Origin: Micromonospora sp. NBC_01740
GTDB lineage: Bacteria > Actinomycetota > Actinomycetes > Mycobacteriales > Micromonosporaceae
Direction of reading: 5' to 3'
Length of the DNA stretch: 64,000 nt
NCBI RefSeq assembly: GCF_035920365.1
Contig: NZ_CP109150.1
Location: forward strand, 3,906,001-3,970,000
Of the stretch, positions 60,383-64,000 are shown one piece after another. Position numbers and translations under genes: made by a program. Each line of letters opens with the position of its first letter. Position 1 is the first letter of the stretch. The notes beneath the pieces were generated by a model, which did not search any database, had not been told where the DNA came from, and was given only the letters and a program-made list of their open reading frames with translations.

Positions 60383-60775
60383 ATGGCACGCGTCAAGCGG
60401 GCTGTGAACGCCCAGAAGAAGCGTCGTACCCTGCTGGAGACCGCGAGCGGCTACCGCGGTCAGCGCTCCCGCCTCTACCGCAAGGCCAAGGAGCAGGTGC
60501 TGCACTCGATGCAGTACGCCTACCGGGACCGTCGCGACCGCAAGGGCGACTTCCGGCAGCTGTGGATCCAGCGGATCAACGCGGGCGCCCGCGCCAACGG
60601 GATGACCTACAACCGCCTGATCCAGGGCCTGCGCCTGGCCGGCATCGAGGTCGACCGCAAGATCCTGGCCGACCTGGCCGTCAACGACGCCGCCGCCTTC
60701 GCGGCGATCGTCGAGCTGGCCCGGGCCGCGGTCGCGGCCGAGGGCACCGGCGGCGCGGCGGCCCAGGCCGCCTGA
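60383..60775 (+). CDS. rplT: 50S ribosomal protein L20
   Basis: 130 aa from ATG 60383 with AGGAG nine bases upstream. [19 protein letters not shown] and [20 protein letters not shown] are the long basic rRNA-binding N-terminal helix; the globular end is [20 protein letters not shown]. Binds 23S rRNA early in assembly. A slight Ala/Gly tail ends the protein. A hairpin starts 19 bp after the stop. Confidence 0.96.
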   Translation: MARVKRAVNAQKKRRTLLETASGYRGQRSRLYRKAKEQVLHSMQYAYRDRRDRKGDFRQLWIQRINAGARANGMTYNRLIQGLRLAGIEVDRKILADLAVNDAAAFAAIVELARAAVAAEGTGGAAAQAA

Positions 60776-60793
60776 TCCCCGCGCACCAGCAGA

Positions 60794-60839
60794 TCGAGGC
60801 GTCTCCCATGCAGTCACCATCGCGCGGGAGACGCCTCGA
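60794..60839 (+). terminator. Hairpin between rplT and the methyltransferase, enclosing its ATG
   Basis: TCGAGGCGTCTCCC (60794-60807) and GGGAGACGCCTCGA (60826-60839) form a 14-bp perfect stem. The 18-nt loop contains the presumed start codon of the next gene. It may end the ribosomal operon and limit read-through translation. Confidence 0.7.
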
Positions 60840-61653
60840 CGCTGTCTCCGGCCCCTTCACCCCGCGTACCCCCAGGGTCGTCGCCGCCCGCCGGTTGCAG
60901 CGCCGCCGGGACCGCGAGGCCGCCGGCCGCTTCCTGGCCGAGGGGCCGCAGGCGGTCCGCGAGGCCCTGGCTTGCCCGGGGGTGGTCACCGAACTCTTCG
61001 GTACGCCCGCAGCCCTGGACCGGCACGCCGACCTGGCCGCCGTCGCGGCCCGTGCCGACGTGCCCGTCTCCGAGGCGACCGACGAGGCGCTCGCCGCGCT
61101 GGCCGAGACCGTCGCCCCGCAGGGCCTCGTCGCCGTCTGCCGCCACCTCGACGTGCCGCTGGAGCGGGCCCTGGCCGACGGGCCCCGCCTGGTGGCCGTG
61201 CTCGCCGGGATCCGCGACCCGGGCAACGCCGGCACCGTGCTGCGCACCGCCGACGCCGCGGGCGCCGGTGCGGTGGTCTTCGCCGGCGAGGCCGTCGACC
61301 CGTACAACGGCAAGTGCGTGCGGGCCTCGGCCGGCAGCCTCTTCCACGTCGACGTGGTCCGCGCGCCCGACCCGGCGGACGTCGTCGCGGCGCTGCGCGC
61401 CGCCGGGCTCACCGTGCTCGCCACCACCGGCTACGGCGAGGACGACCTCGACGACCTCGCCGACGACGGGCGGCTCGCCGCCCCCACCGCCTGGCTCTTC
61501 GGCGCGGAGGCGCACGGCCTGCCCGAGGCGCTCACCGCCGCCGCCGACGCCCGGGTCCGGGTGCCCCTGCACGGGCGCGCCGAGAGCCTGAACCTGGCTG
61601 CGGCCGCCGCCGTCTGCCTGTACGCTTCGGCGAGAGCACAGCGGCGGTCGTGA
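60808..61653 (+). CDS. TrmH/SpoU-family 2'-O RNA methyltransferase
   Basis: 281 aa from ATG 60808. An N-terminal substrate-binding domain (TPRVVAARRLQRRRDREAAG, RFLAEGPQAVREAL) and a C-terminal SPOUT knot: VAVLAGIRDPGNAGTVLRTADAAG with SpoU motif 1, WLFGAEAHGLP motif 2 and VRVPLHGRAESLNLAAAAAV motif 3. It would 2'-O-methylate rRNA using SAM. Adjacent to the ribosomal protein operon and pheST, as in most actinobacteria. The start lies in a hairpin loop and lacks a clear ribosome site. Confidence 0.88.
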   Translation: MQSPSRGRRLDAVSGPFTPRTPRVVAARRLQRRRDREAAGRFLAEGPQAVREALACPGVVTELFGTPAALDRHADLAAVAARADVPVSEATDEALAALAETVAPQGLVAVCRHLDVPLERALADGPRLVAVLAGIRDPGNAGTVLRTADAAGAGAVVFAGEAVDPYNGKCVRASAGSLFHVDVVRAPDPADVVAALRAAGLTVLATTGYGEDDLDDLADDGRLAAPTAWLFGAEAHGLPEALTAAADARVRVPLHGRAESLNLAAAAAVCLYASARAQRRS

Positions 61654-61719
61654 CCCGGCCGTCGAGTCAGATCGCAGGGGAGACCGTCCGCCCATGAACG
61701 CGCCACGGCGTTCGTTTAG

Positions 61720-62943
<1,224 letters not shown>

Positions 62944-62982
62944 GCGATGCGGGTACGAGTCATGGAGACGGTGGTCTGAGTC

Positions 62983-64000
62983 ATGCGAGTTTCTGTCAGT
63001 TGGCTGCGGGAGTACGTCGACCTCCCTGCCGACCTGCCCGCCGGCGACCTGGAGCAGGCCCTGGTCGGCCTGGGCATCGAGGTCGAGTCCGTGGTGGACC
63101 TGCGGGAGACCGTCACCGGTGCGCTGGTGGTCGGTGAGGTCCGCGAGATCGAGGAGCTGACCGGCTTCAAGAAGCCGATCCGGTTCTGCCGGGTCGACGT
63201 CGGCGACGCCAACGGCACCGGCGAGCCGCAGGAGATCGTCTGCGGGGCGCGCAACTTCGCCCCCGGCGACCGGGTCGTGGTGATCCTCCCCGGCGGCGTG
63301 CTGCCCGGCGGCTTCGCCATCGGCGCGCGCAAGACGTACGGGCGCAACTCCCACGGCATGATCTGCTCCGCGCGGGAGCTGGGCCTGGGCGACGACCACG
63401 ACGGCATCGTCGTGCTGCCCGCGGACACCCCGGCCAAGCCGGGCGACGACGCGCGGCCCGTCGTCGGCCTCGACGACGTCGTGGTCGACCTGGAGATCAC
63501 CCCCGACCGGGGGTACGCGATGAGCGTCCGCGGCCTGGCCCGGGAGCTGTCGCACGCCCTCGGCGTGCCGTTCCGCGACCCGGGCCTGGCGCCCGCGCCC
63601 GGCGGCACCGCCGAGCCGGCCTACCCGGTCGAGGTGCGCGACACCGTCGGCTGCGACCGGTTCGCCGCCCGCCTCGTGCGCGGCGTCGACCCGACGGCGC
63701 AGAGCCCCGACTGGATGCAGCGGCGGCTCACCGTCGCCGGCATCCGCAGCATCTCGCTGCCGGTCGACATCACCAACTACGTGATGCTCGAACTGGGCCA
63801 GCCGATGCACGCCTTCGACGCCGACCGGATCGCCGGGCCGCTGGTGGTCCGCCGCGCCGAGGCGGGGGAGAAGCTCACCACCCTGGACGGGGTCACCCGC
63901 GCCCTCGCGCCCGAGGACATGGTCATCTGCGATGAGACCGGCCCGATCTCGCTGGCCGCCGTGATGGGTGGCGAGACCAGCGAGGTCGTCGCCGGGACGA
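62983..64000 (+). CDS. pheT: Phenylalanyl-tRNA synthetase beta subunit (partial, runs off the end)
   Basis: 339 complete codons from ATG 62983, open to the window edge; the full protein is usually about 820-860 aa. MRVSVSWLREYVDLPADLPA is the standard start. Then comes an OB-fold tRNA-binding domain (about 40-150, VVGEVREIEELTGFKKPIRF, VCGARNFAPGDRVVVILPGG) and the B3 editing-site domain from about 210 (RFAARLVRGVDPTAQSPDWM, LPVDITNYVMLELGQPMHAF). It forms the tetramer with PheS and edits Tyr-tRNAPhe. Confidence 0.95.
   Translation, partial: MRVSVSWLREYVDLPADLPAGDLEQALVGLGIEVESVVDLRETVTGALVVGEVREIEELTGFKKPIRFCRVDVGDANGTGEPQEIVCGARNFAPGDRVVVILPGGVLPGGFAIGARKTYGRNSHGMICSARELGLGDDHDGIVVLPADTPAKPGDDARPVVGLDDVVVDLEITPDRGYAMSVRGLARELSHALGVPFRDPGLAPAPGGTAEPAYPVEVRDTVGCDRFAARLVRGVDPTAQSPDWMQRRLTVAGIRSISLPVDITNYVMLELGQPMHAFDADRIAGPLVVRRAEAGEKLTTLDGVTRALAPEDMVICDETGPISLAAVMGGETSEVVAGT

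Overview
The window reads as chromosome of a high-GC actinobacterium, most likely Micromonosporaceae (Micromonospora or a close relative). This rests on very strong G/C third-codon bias, frequent GTG starts, 1-8 nt stop/start overlaps, the order nusB / bldD / pyrR-pyrB-pyrC-carA-carB ... pyrF-mihF-gmk-rpoZ-coaBC-metK-priA, and the presence of bldD, mihF and ribM. The genus is an inference. No rRNA, tRNA, insertion sequence, phage gene or CRISPR array was seen.

Layout. (a) 1-12.0 kb: a surface or secreted polysaccharide locus. It holds a secreted beta-propeller-like protein, a hexapeptide acyltransferase, a Wzz-like co-polymerase with a degenerate kinase half, a Wzy-like polymerase, a Wzx-like flippase, a sulfotransferase, an APH-fold protein, a split PssD/PssE-type glycosyltransferase and a GT2 enzyme. 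(b) 12.1-17.3 kb: shikimate genes aroC-aroK and aroB-aroQ, split by an alpha/beta hydrolase and a divergent WYL regulator. (c) 17.3-19.5 kb: a 597-bp intergenic region with a nested palindromic element, then efp-nusB and convergent bldD. (d) 19.8-36.4 kb: the pyrimidine operon behind a PyrR-type leader, with pyrD and bioA inserted between carB and pyrF; then mihF, a degenerate guanylate-kinase-like gene, rpoZ, coaBC, metK and a priA-like gene. (e) 36.7-44.7 kb: a P-loop kinase with a ParB-like tail, def-fmt-rsmB, a secreted M28 aminopeptidase and two tandem septum-formation-like lipoproteins. (f) 45-51.3 kb: rpe, a response regulator with GGDEF domain, then an FMN riboswitch heading ribD-ribE-ribM-ribBA-ribH. 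(g) 51.4-53.6 kb: hisE-hisG and a DMT-type transporter.

(h) 53.6-58.6 kb is the most accessory-looking stretch. Three translationally coupled minus-strand genes (cyclase-homology protein, HEAT-like P-loop protein, SPFH-like protein) lie divergent from a Crp/Fnr-type regulator with an intact cyclic-nucleotide phosphate-binding cassette. The cyclase-like protein and the P-loop protein share a short Gly/Asn/Ala motif, as in adaptor-type signalling or bacterial conflict systems. This is my main candidate for an undescribed system. (i) 58.7-64 kb: a bacterial PH-domain membrane protein, the infC-rpmI-rplT operon (infC apparently starts at AUC behind a long structured leader), a SpoU rRNA methyltransferase, and pheS-pheT (pheT runs off the end).

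How the parts fit. Most of the window is conserved housekeeping biosynthesis (aromatics, pyrimidines, riboflavin, histidine, SAM, CoA) and translation. Two points bear on second messengers: BldD carries the c-di-GMP-binding signature while a GGDEF response regulator sits 26 kb away, and the 53.6-58.6 kb cassette pairs a cyclase fold with a cNMP-binding regulator. Several genes (aroC, aroB, rpe, hisE, the PH-domain gene) have a -10-like hexamer only 6-7 nt before the start codon, suggesting leaderless transcripts.
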